From an uncultured Clostridia bacterium (lineage in GTDB: Bacteria; Bacillota; Clostridia; Lachnospirales; Anaerotignaceae), in NCBI GenBank assembly GCA_910586765.1, contig CAJUJJ010000029.1, forward strand, positions 1-33,123: a DNA stretch of 33,123 bases. Direction: 5' to 3'. Under the pieces are notes generated by a model. That model had not been told where the DNA came from. It did not search any database and saw nothing but the letters and a program-made list of their open reading frames with translations. Made by a program: the position numbers and the translations under genes. This document shows, piece after piece, positions 15,833 through 22,960 of the stretch; the first letter of the stretch is position 1; each line of letters starts with the position of its first letter.

Positions 15833-16264
15833 TTATAATCCTAGCATTTTATTTTTTTTCTTATCAAAATCTTCTTGTGTAATAATACCTTCATCTAGCA
15901 ACTGTTTTAATTCTTTAAGAGCATTAGCATCTATAGATTGAGTATTTCCAGATTTTGTATATTCTGAAATAGCTTTATCAAGTTCTTCTTTGAATTTCAA
16001 CGCTTCTTCAATTTTTTGTTTTCTAAAACAGATTGCATTTGCATCTCCAGAGTAATTTGCTGCATTTGCATAAGGTGAATATGTCTTTTCACCAATTACT
16101 TGAATATGTATACAGCCAGAAGCACAAAGAAAACTAGGTTTTTTAAGTGTTACAGAAATAATATCGGTTATTCTAATTACTCTACCTAAATCTTTTTTTC
16201 CTTTTTTTATTTTTATAGCATTATTTTCTATTTCAATTTCACCATCAAAACCAATAAATTTCAT
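15833..16264 (-). CDS. Moron protein with C-terminal SHOCT domain
   Basis: A 143-residue protein. The ATG at 16264 is chosen because GGAGG lies 10 bases upstream; an ATG eight codons earlier has none. The N-terminal ~95 residues form a beta-rich domain (F-D-G-E-I-E-I-E-N-N-A-I-K-I-K-K, and later a V-T-L-K-K-P-S-F-L-C-A-S-G-C-I strand pair), reminiscent of the PH-like DUF4429 domains. The last ~30 residues (L-K-E-L-K-Q-L-L-D-E-G-I-I-T-Q-E-D-F) are a clear SHOCT domain, a short helical hairpin found at C-termini of many bacterial and prophage proteins. Its cellular role is unknown. A near-consensus promoter directly upstream and a terminator directly downstream suggest independent expression, perhaps in the lysogen. 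Confidence 0.8.
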   Translation of the reverse strand: MKFIGFDGEIEIENNAIKIKKGKKDLGRVIRITDIISVTLKKPSFLCASGCIHIQVIGEKTYSPYANAANYSGDANAICFRKQKIEEALKFKEELDKAISEYTKSGNTQSIDANALKELKQLLDEGIITQEDFDKKKNKMLGL

Positions 16265-16298
16265 TTTAAATATACCTCCATATGACATTTTATTTCAA

Positions 16299-16327
16299 AT
16301 TATATCAAACAAAACAATGCTTGTAAA
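16299..16327 (-). promoter_or_regulatory. Near-consensus sigma-70/SigA-type promoter for the SHOCT gene
   Basis: Minus strand: TTTACA, 17 bases, TATAAT. The -10 box ends 35 bases before the SHOCT gene's ATG. This is the best-matching promoter I see in the window. Confidence 0.75.
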
Positions 16328-16339
16328 TAAATACATACA

Positions 16340-17143
16340 TCATAACATTTTTTTAAATTGATTCAATTTCTTTTTTACAGCTAATTTAGGATTTAATGAA
16401 AGTCCAGTTTCATATGATAATATAGCCTTTTCTATATCATCATATTTTGAATATAAATCGCCTAATTGCTTATATGTCATAGATAATTGATAATGCGACA
16501 TATTATCATCATTTTTCAATCTTTCCAACAAATATGTTATTTCTTGTTCTATTTCTTGCCATTGTTCCATTTCATTGTCTACTCTTGAAATTAGTTCATG
16601 TATTCTAGCATTTAACATATATGGAGAAATATCTGGCTTCTTATAATATTCTTTTAAAGTTTCTTCATCTGGATTTAATTCAAAATCATATTTTATTACA
16701 ATATTTTTATCATTTCCTAAAATTCCATCTGCAACATAAAAAGCAATTATTTTCTTTTGTTCATCTACGAATATAATACGTGTTTCATTTACATCAATTT
16801 CAACACATTTTTGACATACAACTTCACGTTTTTCTACATCAAGAATTATAGTTGCTCCACTATCTTCATCATCTTCATGATTATATGCTGTTTGACAAAC
16901 AATATATTTTCCTGTTCTGGATATTCCACAACCTGCAATAAATGATGTACTTTCATACATTAGTAAAGGTCTAAAGTTTGTATCTGTCAAATATAATGTT
17001 TTTCCCTTAAAACAACAAATAAAATCACTTTTTGCAAACATCCAATTTGATTCATATTGCAGTTTATACTTACAAGCCTTATGAAGCATTTTTGAAATCT
17101 GTTCTAAATCAAAATTACCATTTTCAATATCTAATATTTTCAT
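16340..17143 (-). CDS. Moron protein of unknown function with C-terminal TPR-like repeat
   Basis: A 267-residue protein. The ATG at 17143 is preferred over a TTG five codons upstream, because GGGGG lies 8 bases before it. I do not recognise the N-terminal ~180 residues, which read as alternating beta strands and may form a propeller-like or similar beta fold (for example R-T-G-K-Y-I-V-C-Q-T-A-Y-N, then G-A-T-I-I-L-D-V-E-K). The last ~60 residues (S-M-T-Y-K-Q-L-G-D-L-Y, then I-E-K-A-I-L-S-Y-E-T-G-L-S-L-N-P) form one TPR-type unit, which normally mediates protein binding. The gene has its own promoter and sits with the SHOCT gene between the tail chaperone and the tape measure, where PBSX-type phages normally have nothing. 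It is probably a lysogenic conversion or anti-phage gene; that is inference. Confidence 0.6.
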   Translation of the reverse strand: MKILDIENGNFDLEQISKMLHKACKYKLQYESNWMFAKSDFICCFKGKTLYLTDTNFRPLLMYESTSFIAGCGISRTGKYIVCQTAYNHEDDEDSGATIILDVEKREVVCQKCVEIDVNETRIIFVDEQKKIIAFYVADGILGNDKNIVIKYDFELNPDEETLKEYYKKPDISPYMLNARIHELISRVDNEMEQWQEIEQEITYLLERLKNDDNMSHYQLSMTYKQLGDLYSKYDDIEKAILSYETGLSLNPKLAVKKKLNQFKKML

Positions 17144-17163
17144 AGTATCAACCCCCAAATAGG

Positions 17164-17192
17164 ATTTTACTATAAAAATATCACTATTTCAA
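17164..17192 (-). promoter_or_regulatory. Promoter for the TPR moron gene
   Basis: Minus strand: TTGAAA, 17 bases, TAAAAT. The -10 box is about 20 bases before the ATG, leaving a short leader containing the GGGGG ribosome site. Confidence 0.65.
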
Positions 17193-17229
17193 TAAAATAA
17201 ATCAAAACCTCACATATTTTGTCAATTTT

Positions 17230-17403
17230 CTATTTATATTTTAATACATCATTTCTCACTGGATTTTTATTTTCTTCTAACTCTGAGGCAATATACAACA
17301 ACTGCAAGCGTCTAGGCATATTATAAAATTCCTCCATACGCATATGATGTCTTTGCCACAAAACGCTTGCCCAATATGCTGTACTTCCTGCCTCACAAAT
17401 TAG
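17230..17403 (-). CDS. Tail assembly chaperone -1 frameshift extension (GT-like)
   Basis: A 57-residue extension in the -1 frame relative to XkdN. It is entered at C17403 after slippage and ends at TAG (17232-17230). The first residues are L-I-C-E-A-G-S-T-A-Y-W-A-S-V-L-W-Q-R, followed by H-H-M-R-M-E-E-F-Y-N-M-P. The Y-W-A-x-x-L-W-Q-R-x-H-M pattern is what I expect of the second frame of XkdN-type chaperones. There is no ATG or ribosome site at its beginning, so it should exist only as a fusion of 212 residues (155 + 57). In lambda G/GT and similar systems the long form binds the tape measure, and the short:long ratio matters for tail assembly. Confidence 0.8.
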   Translation of the reverse strand, partial: LICEAGSTAYWASVLWQRHHMRMEEFYNMPRRLQLLYIASELEENKNPVRNDVLKYK

Positions 17404-17867
17404 TTTTTTGCTGCTTGTAGTTCTTCCTCATCATTTACTTCACTTGCCATTCCCAAAGCTTGCATAACAATACGAGAAACGTGTTGATATTCATCTGGTT
17501 TAGAAAATACTTTTAATGGCATATCTGTTACATCTACACAGCCATAATACTCCATAAGTTCTTTATTTTTTAAATCTGGATACTGTAATGCTTCTACAAT
17601 AATATGTCTGGAAGCCTTTGCATTATCTTTTTCTGTTTTCCAAACGACCTCTCCCAATGCAATCAAAGGATTTCCTTTTTTATCTGTTGCCATACTACGT
17701 CTATGATATGCGTCGTTGATTTTATTAATTTGCTCTTGTGATAATACCTTAATTTCAAACTGTATTACTTTGCCATTCTCATCTTTGAAGCTACTAGGTC
17801 CTGGTGCAGTCACGATTTCTGTTTCTGTACTTCTCATAAAATATTTCAAATCTTTTTTATTTTCCAT
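17400..17867 (-). CDS. xkdN: Tail assembly chaperone XkdN
   Basis: A 155-residue protein. It contains the family segments K-Y-F-M-R near the N-terminus, Q-F-E-I-K-V-L-S-Q-E-Q-I-N-K-I at about 32-46, and L-K-V-F-S-K-P-D-E-Y around residues 118-127. It lies between the tail tube and the tape measure, the standard place for tail chaperones. Its last codons are GCA AAA AAC TAA, providing the slippery site for the extension described separately. An AAAAGGAG ribosome site precedes the ATG. Confidence 0.88.
   Translation of the reverse strand: MENKKDLKYFMRSTETEIVTAPGPSSFKDENGKVIQFEIKVLSQEQINKINDAYHRRSMATDKKGNPLIALGEVVWKTEKDNAKASRHIIVEALQYPDLKNKELMEYYGCVDVTDMPLKVFSKPDEYQHVSRIVMQALGMASEVNDEEELQAAKN
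17403..17409 (-). other. -1 programmed frameshift site, A AAA AAC
   Basis: The minus-strand heptamer A-AAA-AAC is in the zero frame directly before the XkdN stop codon TAA. It fits the X-XXY-YYZ rule for -1 slippage. A GAGGA about 15 bases upstream could act as a stimulatory Shine-Dalgarno-like element, as in dnaX; I do not see an obvious downstream hairpin. Confidence 0.8.
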
Positions 17868-17881
17868 TTTTATCGCTCCTT

Positions 17882-18310
17882 TTATAAAATATCTTTTGCA
17901 TTAAATGATATAGAATCCTCAACAACATTACCACCACTGTCTAACATTGTTAGAGGCAAATCGCCTGTTAAAACACAGCCTACACAAGTGACTTTATTGC
18001 TGCCATATTGTTTATAATAATCGCTGTTTTTATCTTCCATAATGCCTTGTATTGTCATTTCTGGTGTTTCATGACTTTCTTTATATTCATTTATTTTTTC
18101 TTCCAACCATTTCGAAGAACGTCGACGTGTAATTGTGCCTGTTATCGCATATCCAAGCCATCGACTACTTGGTGTTAATTCTCCAAGTTGTCTACCTGTC
18201 CAAATATCAGGTGTAAATTTAATTTCACATTTTATGCTATCTGCAATTTCTACGCCATCTAAATAAACGTGACCTTCTCTTAATGATATAGGTGCATGAT
18301 TATATTCCAT
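17882..18310 (-). CDS. xkdM: Tail tube protein XkdM
   Basis: A 142-residue protein. It has the N-terminal H-A-P-I-S-L-R-E-G-H-V-Y-L-D-G, followed by the I-K-C-E-I-K-F-T-P-D and L-G-E-L-T-P-S-S-R-W-L-G motifs, then an F-N-A-K-D-I-L end. These are features of the XkdM family, the structural inner tube of PBSX-like contractile tails. The gene follows the sheath by 16 bases, as in PBSX, and its length is the usual one. Confidence 0.92.
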   Translation of the reverse strand: MEYNHAPISLREGHVYLDGVEIADSIKCEIKFTPDIWTGRQLGELTPSSRWLGYAITGTITRRRSSKWLEEKINEYKESHETPEMTIQGIMEDKNSDYYKQYGSNKVTCVGCVLTGDLPLTMLDSGGNVVEDSISFNAKDIL

Positions 18311-18326
18311 AAAATACCCCTCCTAT

Positions 18327-19718
18327 CTATCTTGTTGTAATAGTAAAGTACAGTTTTTCAGCACTATCTACCGCTTGTAAACCTACATTAAAATAAGTTT
18401 CATCATCAGCACTTCTTTTTCTGTCAACTAAAAAATCTTCACTATAAGAAACATTTGTAATTGCTCCCATATCTTCAAATTGTTTCAATATCGTTTTTCC
18501 TATTCCTTCCATAACATCCCAACCATTTGAATTATTATGAAATTTATTAGGTGGAAAATTAAGCTGTATTGTTTCTTGAAATGTATCAAAAACACGTATA
18601 ATACGGTTTTTCCTATAACTTTTATCTTTCTTATCTACAAATTCAGTAAGACTATTAATGTCATATTCTACAACAATCTCATTGTTTTCATTGACAGAAA
18701 AAAACAGCTCTCCATTTTGGATTGCTGTAATAGCTTGCTCATTATTTTTAGGCTCAACAACTGCTGTCGCTCCTGCATAAGGAACATATGTAAGACTTTC
18801 CACATTACTTGCTCCTGCCGTTGCTCCTGCTACCCACGCACACACTTCTTCTATACTTAATACATTATCATCAAGCGAAACACTATTTGTTACATTAATA
18901 ACACCTTCATAGTTCATATTGTTTGCCTTTGGCATAACTACTTGTATTCCTTTTCCCATATTATCACGCATATACTTTACTTTTGTAAGTGCTGCTTGCT
19001 TAATATTTTCTGCTTCTTCTCCACAAAATGGAAAACAAACAGTATTAAATTTTATTGTTTCCCACGCATCAATAAAATCTGTAATATCAGTGTTAGATAC
19101 TTCCTCATCTGTACCATTTGCAAGCGTTACACCAGCAGCTTCTCCAAGTATTCCTTTTCCCTTAAAAATAATATAAGGATTATCTAATGCAATTAACTCC
19201 TCAACAGTATACAGCCTTTCATATTCTACCATTTTGTCACCATCAACATGAATTAAAACATCATAACCGCCTAATGGGTTAGCATCTATTGTTACTGTAA
19301 AAACATTCCCTCTACTACCACCATATTTTGCCATTGCTATTAATGTATTTGTAGCTTCTATATTTTCCTCATTTTGTGCTAATGTCATTGTAATTTCAGC
19401 CTGTGCTTTTTTTCCTTCTGTCAACAAATAAACATATACTGTTGTTGCTCTTTTAAATGCTTCTCTTATCAAAAGCATCTGTCTATTTGTATCATTATCA
19501 TAAATACTATATCCAAGTGTTGCAGCTTCTGCATCAGGACTTGCATTTGTTAGTTTTATAAATTGTTTTGCTGGACCATATGTTGCTTTTGGAAGTGGTA
19601 TAATAACAGTACCCCTTTTTCCTGTACTAATAATATTATTTTTTCTTCCACTTTCAAAATTGATATACGTACCTGGACGTACTTTTCCTAGTAATTTATC
19701 AAATCGTCCTCCAGCCAT
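18327..19718 (-). CDS. xkdK: Contractile tail sheath protein XkdK
   Basis: A 463-residue protein close to the PBSX XkdK length. It starts M-A-G-G-R-F-D-K-L-L-G-K-V-R-P-G-T-Y-I and includes G-A-T-A-G-A-S-N-V-E-S-L-T-Y and later R-K-N-R-I-I-R-V-F-D-T-F, the expected late sheath-domain strands. Sheath contraction drives the tube through the cell envelope, so this gene identifies the particle as a myovirus-like tail. GAAAGGGG lies upstream of the start. There is a one-base gap to the YqzN/YkzM gene. Confidence 0.95.
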   Translation of the reverse strand: MAGGRFDKLLGKVRPGTYINFESGRKNNIISTGKRGTVIIPLPKATYGPAKQFIKLTNASPDAEAATLGYSIYDNDTNRQMLLIREAFKRATTVYVYLLTEGKKAQAEITMTLAQNEENIEATNTLIAMAKYGGSRGNVFTVTIDANPLGGYDVLIHVDGDKMVEYERLYTVEELIALDNPYIIFKGKGILGEAAGVTLANGTDEEVSNTDITDFIDAWETIKFNTVCFPFCGEEAENIKQAALTKVKYMRDNMGKGIQVVMPKANNMNYEGVINVTNSVSLDDNVLSIEEVCAWVAGATAGASNVESLTYVPYAGATAVVEPKNNEQAITAIQNGELFFSVNENNEIVVEYDINSLTEFVDKKDKSYRKNRIIRVFDTFQETIQLNFPPNKFHNNSNGWDVMEGIGKTILKQFEDMGAITNVSYSEDFLVDRKRSADDETYFNVGLQAVDSAEKLYFTITTR

Positions 19719-19719
19719 A

Positions 19720-19920
19720 TCATTTTACCCCTTTCTTTTTCCATTTTTCAATATGTGTTTTCATTTCTTCTATTGTATACTTTCCTGTCATACCATATGT
19801 TGCTCCACAAAATGTACTTATAGAAACGTTAAATAATTGTCTGCAGTTTTGTCTTAATCTTTCTATTGTAAATTTTTGTATTGTTTCAGATTTTTCATTT
19901 ATCTTGTTTAAATCTGTCAT
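19720..19920 (-). CDS. YqzN/YkzM-domain small protein
   Basis: A 66-residue protein starting at ATG 19920 (a GTG one codon upstream is also possible; the AAGGAAG spacing is 9 versus 6). The F-T-I-E-R-L-R-Q-N-C-R-Q-L-F-N-V followed by G-A-T-Y-G-M and I-E-E-M-K-T-H-I-E-K-W matches the YqzN/YkzM pattern of B. subtilis skin and PBSX, where the gene also sits just upstream of the sheath. The function is unknown; the location suggests tail assembly. It overlaps the previous gene's end by 26 bases. Confidence 0.75.
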   Translation of the reverse strand: MTDLNKINEKSETIQKFTIERLRQNCRQLFNVSISTFCGATYGMTGKYTIEEMKTHIEKWKKKGVK

Positions 19921-20389
19921 CACTTTTCACTTCCTTTTTCATTTTCAAAAATACATCCATATGAAATTTTTGTGCTTTTGGTGTTTCAATTCTCTCATAA
20001 GGTCTTCTACTTTTCCAATTTAATGTAAGTTGAACTATTCCATTTTCTACTATTTCAATACTTGGGTCTTCTACACGCACCCAATTATTTTCTATTACAC
20101 TACCATCTTCTACAAATAATGGTATTAAATTTCTTTTTTGTTTAATTGCTATAAGCACTTTTTGAGCAAGAACATAAGCTTGTTGAGCTGTTTTATGAAA
20201 AAAATTGATGTACCAAGTAAAGTCTATATAATATGTCAAAAATGTTTCTCCACCTGTCATCATTTCTGGTATAGGAAAATAAACAGCTGGAAGCATAAAA
20301 TTTTGAGGCACATTCCAATAATAAGGATAGGGATTTTCAGCATGCTCTATAACAAATTTCATAATACTTGCTGTTTCTTGCTCCAACAT
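19895..20389 (-). CDS. Tail terminator/completion protein, XkdJ/YqbJ-like
   Basis: A 164-residue protein in the XkdJ/YqbJ slot between the gp10-like protein and the sheath. It has P-A-V-Y-F-P-I-P-E-M near residue 34 followed by the Y-Y-I-D-F-T-W-Y-I-N-F-F-H strand. The middle is a helix with A-Q-K-V-L-I-A-I. These features fit the tail-terminator fold that caps the tube and joins it to the head. The charged C-terminus overlaps the next gene. Recognition is mainly by gene order and length. Confidence 0.65.
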   Translation of the reverse strand: MLEQETASIMKFVIEHAENPYPYYWNVPQNFMLPAVYFPIPEMMTGGETFLTYYIDFTWYINFFHKTAQQAYVLAQKVLIAIKQKRNLIPLFVEDGSVIENNWVRVEDPSIEIVENGIVQLTLNWKSRRPYERIETPKAQKFHMDVFLKMKKEVKSDDRFKQDK

Positions 20390-20400
20390 AACAATACCCC

Positions 20401-20916
20401 CTAAAAACTAAAATATTGCTCAATCCATTGTTGTAATTTTCTTTCAGCACTTTCTTTAAAAATTTTTTCGTAAATTCGCAAAGCACTTTCAAAATAATGT
20501 TTTCCCTCTACCCATTTTTGTTTTAATACCATACCACTTTTTGCACTTGGGTCATAAATAAAACGGTCACTTTGCCAATAACCTGGTACAAAACGTTGTG
20601 CTATCCCTTTTGGATTTGTCCAATGCCCTTTTTCTACATAATTTGCATAATCTACATTTGTACCGACTTCCAATGTCAATCCACCATCTGATAATTCCCA
20701 TACATTTCCTTTGTCATCTCTTGTAAAACTATCTAACAATAAACGACTGTCCATTACTTCTCGATTTTTAATTTCATCTTGTACTACCCTTAAAAAATCA
20801 AATCCAATCGCTTCTAGCCACAATTCAAACTCTTTGCGAAAGTCACCTTTTGCTGCATTTTCCATTTTCTGAAAGAACTGCTTTAATTCACTCATATCAA
20901 AATCAACGGTAGACAT
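20401..20916 (-). CDS. Head-tail connector protein, HK97 gp10/XkdI/YqbI-like
   Basis: A 171-residue protein. It carries the gp10-type signature in order: a helical start (M-S-E-L-K-Q-F-F-Q-K-M), G-F-D-F-L-R-V-V-Q-D-E-I, the S-F-T-R-D-D-K-G-N-V-W segment, then V-G-T-N-V-D-Y-A-N-Y-V-E-K-G-H. The V-x-Y-A-x-Y-V-E-x-G-H motif is especially diagnostic. gp10-like proteins sit at the head-tail neck. It begins within the stop of the preceding gene (TAATG), so the pair is coupled. Confidence 0.87.
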   Translation of the reverse strand: MSTVDFDMSELKQFFQKMENAAKGDFRKEFELWLEAIGFDFLRVVQDEIKNREVMDSRLLLDSFTRDDKGNVWELSDGGLTLEVGTNVDYANYVEKGHWTNPKGIAQRFVPGYWQSDRFIYDPSAKSGMVLKQKWVEGKHYFESALRIYEKIFKESAERKLQQWIEQYFSF

Positions 20917-21281
20917 TACAGCATTTTCTCCTCTCCTATTTTTTTGATATACACAAAAATATGATGGTTTCTAACATTAATTGGTTGTTCTGCTGTATAC
21001 TCCAATCCAGTCATACAATCTACTATTTTGTCATTGATACGAATATCTACTTCAGCAGACAATGTCAATTTTATTTTAGATTCCATAATATTAACTGGTG
21101 CTGTTTGTGTAATACTGATATTTTGAGAATTTACACCAAAATGACACTTTTGGCCACTAATATCTGGTTGTTCATTGTAGTAAAAAGAAGGTGATGTTGC
21201 TAAACCATAGCCAATGGAAGTATCTTGTCTACGTATGTGGTAAATATCACAAGTATGATTTAATAATTTTTCTAAACTCAT
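20916..21281 (-). CDS. Head completion/connector protein, XkdH/YqbH-like (DUF3599)
   Basis: A 121-residue protein. The N-terminus contains L-L-N-H-T-C-D-I-Y-H-I-R-R, then G-Y-G-L, and a later C-H-F-G strand with N-D-K-I-V-D-C near residue 82. This is the usual YqbH-type pattern, related to head-closure 'stopper' proteins. It is located between DUF3199 and gp10 proteins as expected. The overlap with the next gene is one base of TAATG. Confidence 0.75.
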   Translation of the reverse strand: MSLEKLLNHTCDIYHIRRQDTSIGYGLATSPSFYYNEQPDISGQKCHFGVNSQNISITQTAPVNIMESKIKLTLSAEVDIRINDKIVDCMTGLEYTAEQPINVRNHHIFVYIKKIGEEKML

Positions 21282-21289
21282 ATCATCAC

Positions 21290-21697
21290 CTATAGCTTTC
21301 TCATACGAAATACAATGCCATTACTAGGCTCTGTTATCACATAGTCATCTAATAATGCTGCAATATCTAATCTATCAATATCAATTTGACTTTTTTCTAC
21401 AGTATAACTATAATCATCAAATGTTTCTGATTTCATTTCATTGCTTGCCAGAATTGCATTGTAAGCATATGCCTCTGCAAGAAGTAATGTTGCCATCTTA
21501 ACAGGTTCTGGTATTTGTTCTACATTCTCAAAACGATTATGTGTATATGTTGTAATATATTGCTTTGCTCTTGCAATATCTACTGTAAGTCGTGTATCAT
21601 TACGCTGCTGTACTGCTGGTATTTCGGAATATTCTCTTACCTCTTGAGGTGTTACCCATTCATCAAAATTCTTCATAGTCTGCTTTGTTGTCATCAT
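21290..21697 (-). CDS. Head-tail adaptor protein, YqbG-like (DUF3199)
   Basis: A 135-residue mostly helical protein. It has W-V-T-P-Q-E-V-R-E-Y-S at about 14-24, then D-I-A-R-A-K-Q-Y-I-T-T-Y-T and P-E-P-V-K-M-A-T-L-L-L-A-E-A-Y-A, a layout typical of connector adaptors that bind the portal. The C-terminus repeats an I-D-x-L-D-I-A-A-L-L-D-D-Y motif. GAGGA lies about 8 bases before the ATG, within the last codons of the YqbF-like gene, which it overlaps by 35 bases. Confidence 0.78.
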   Translation of the reverse strand: MMTTKQTMKNFDEWVTPQEVREYSEIPAVQQRNDTRLTVDIARAKQYITTYTHNRFENVEQIPEPVKMATLLLAEAYAYNAILASNEMKSETFDDYSYTVEKSQIDIDRLDIAALLDDYVITEPSNGIVFRMRKL

Positions 21698-22010
21698 TTT
21701 GTTTTTCCTCAGCTTCTTTTGCTAAAATTGCTTCAATATATTCAGCCTTTTTTTTGAATGTTGTTACATCAATTCCTTTCTCTATTGCAATATTCTTTAA
21801 CTCCTCTATTTTCTTATCTTCAAATACTTTTGTATCAGTGTCTGAACTTTCTTTGCTATTTTCTACTTTTTCTATTATTTCAAAATATCCACTAGCAACA
21901 GCTGCTTTTGCAACTTCTTCCTCTTCTACAAATACATTAGGTTGTTCTTTTGTTGCTGTAATAATACCAGTATAAGAGAGTGCCTTTTTTAATTTTAAAT
22001 GGTAGAGCAT
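21663..22010 (-). CDS. YqbF-like phage protein
   Basis: A 115-residue protein. The N-terminal ~45 residues (L-K-L-K-K-A-L-S-Y-T-G-I, then V-F-V-E-E-E-E-V-A-K-A-A-V-A-S-G-Y-F-E) match the YqbF-type domain that follows the capsid gene in skin-like elements. The C-terminus has a small helix-extension-helix-like motif (E-E-L-K-N-I-A-I-E-K-G-I-D-V) and an acidic tail. The function is unknown; gene order implies head completion. AAGGAGG precedes the start. Confidence 0.72.
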   Translation of the reverse strand: MLYHLKLKKALSYTGIITATKEQPNVFVEEEEVAKAAVASGYFEIIEKVENSKESSDTDTKVFEDKKIEELKNIAIEKGIDVTTFKKKAEYIEAILAKEAEEKQNDDNKADYEEF

Positions 22011-22023
22011 AGTGAATTCCTCC

Positions 22024-22941
22024 TTATTTTAAGCCTTTTATGATTGCAGTAGCGTCTAATTCTTCAATAATAGGGTCATAATCCAGATGAGCCACATAAA
22101 AACGTTTATCTTTCATAATTGCCTCTTTTCCTTCTACTGTTTTACGAATTTTTGTATCATAAGTATTTACTACAATTAAATTTTTAGGGTCAGTCAGCAA
22201 TATTGTAGCATCATCTAATGCAGGACATTCTACTGCTGGAATTCGTGCTGGTGCTGTGTAAATACTTTCTGGAACAGCTCCGCCTGCACCAATCACTTTA
22301 TTGAGCAAAAATAATTCCCATTCTTGTGCTCTTCTAGGAGACATCAACCAACGTAATTTTCCATTATTATATTTATTTGGTATTTGTGCTAATGTCTTAT
22401 AAAATAAATCAAGACTCATACTTGTTTCGCTTGAAGCATCATAAACATGACCACCATTTGATATTTGTTTTATCCAACCATCATTGATTTTTAAGAAATC
22501 ATAATCTTTATTGCTGTTGTCTGTATCTTCATCACCATTCAAATACAAATCTTCTAAGTCTACACCAAGTTGTGTTGTCATCAAATTTGTTACAATTTGT
22601 TCAAAACGTTGTCCCTCTATATTTTCTCTCAATGTTTCCTCTGTAATTTCCCAAGGCAGTCTTACCGCTGTTGTGCTGTATTCAATTTGACTGGTTTTCA
22701 CTTCTCCTCTATAGCCGTCATCAGTGTCTTCTGTTTTCTTTCTTAAAATACGGCTTGCAATACCGATTTTATCAATTTCACCTGTTTTTGCTGTTCTCAT
22801 TTCTTTTCGAATCAGTCCACCTAATTTTGTTGCTTCAAATGTCTGCTGTATAAACTTCTTTGATTGTTCTGGATTTAACAGCCCAGAACTTAATGTTGTT
22901 GTTGCAATCGCTGCTTTGTTGATAATAGAATTATTGTCCAT
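22024..22941 (-). CDS. Major capsid protein, YqbE/XkdG-like
   Basis: A 305-residue protein. The start at 22941 (M-D-N-N-S-I-I-N-K) has GGGAGG just upstream; the frame is open 25 codons further but those lack a ribosome site. It contains G-L-L-N-P-E-Q-S-K-K-F, then R-L-P-W-E-I-T-E-E-T-L-R-E-N at about 95-108, D-L-Y-L-N-G-D and a C-terminal domain with P-A-R-I-P-A-V, typical of the HK97-fold capsid of PBSX-like phages. The adjacent upstream gene encodes the protease, so gene order is standard. No cleavage site is visible. Confidence 0.88.
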   Translation of the reverse strand: MDNNSIINKAAIATTTLSSGLLNPEQSKKFIQQTFEATKLGGLIRKEMRTAKTGEIDKIGIASRILRKKTEDTDDGYRGEVKTSQIEYSTTAVRLPWEITEETLRENIEGQRFEQIVTNLMTTQLGVDLEDLYLNGDEDTDNSNKDYDFLKINDGWIKQISNGGHVYDASSETSMSLDLFYKTLAQIPNKYNNGKLRWLMSPRRAQEWELFLLNKVIGAGGAVPESIYTAPARIPAVECPALDDATILLTDPKNLIVVNTYDTKIRKTVEGKEAIMKDKRFYVAHLDYDPIIEELDATAIIKGLK

Positions 22942-22960
22942 ATAAAAAAACCTCCCATTT

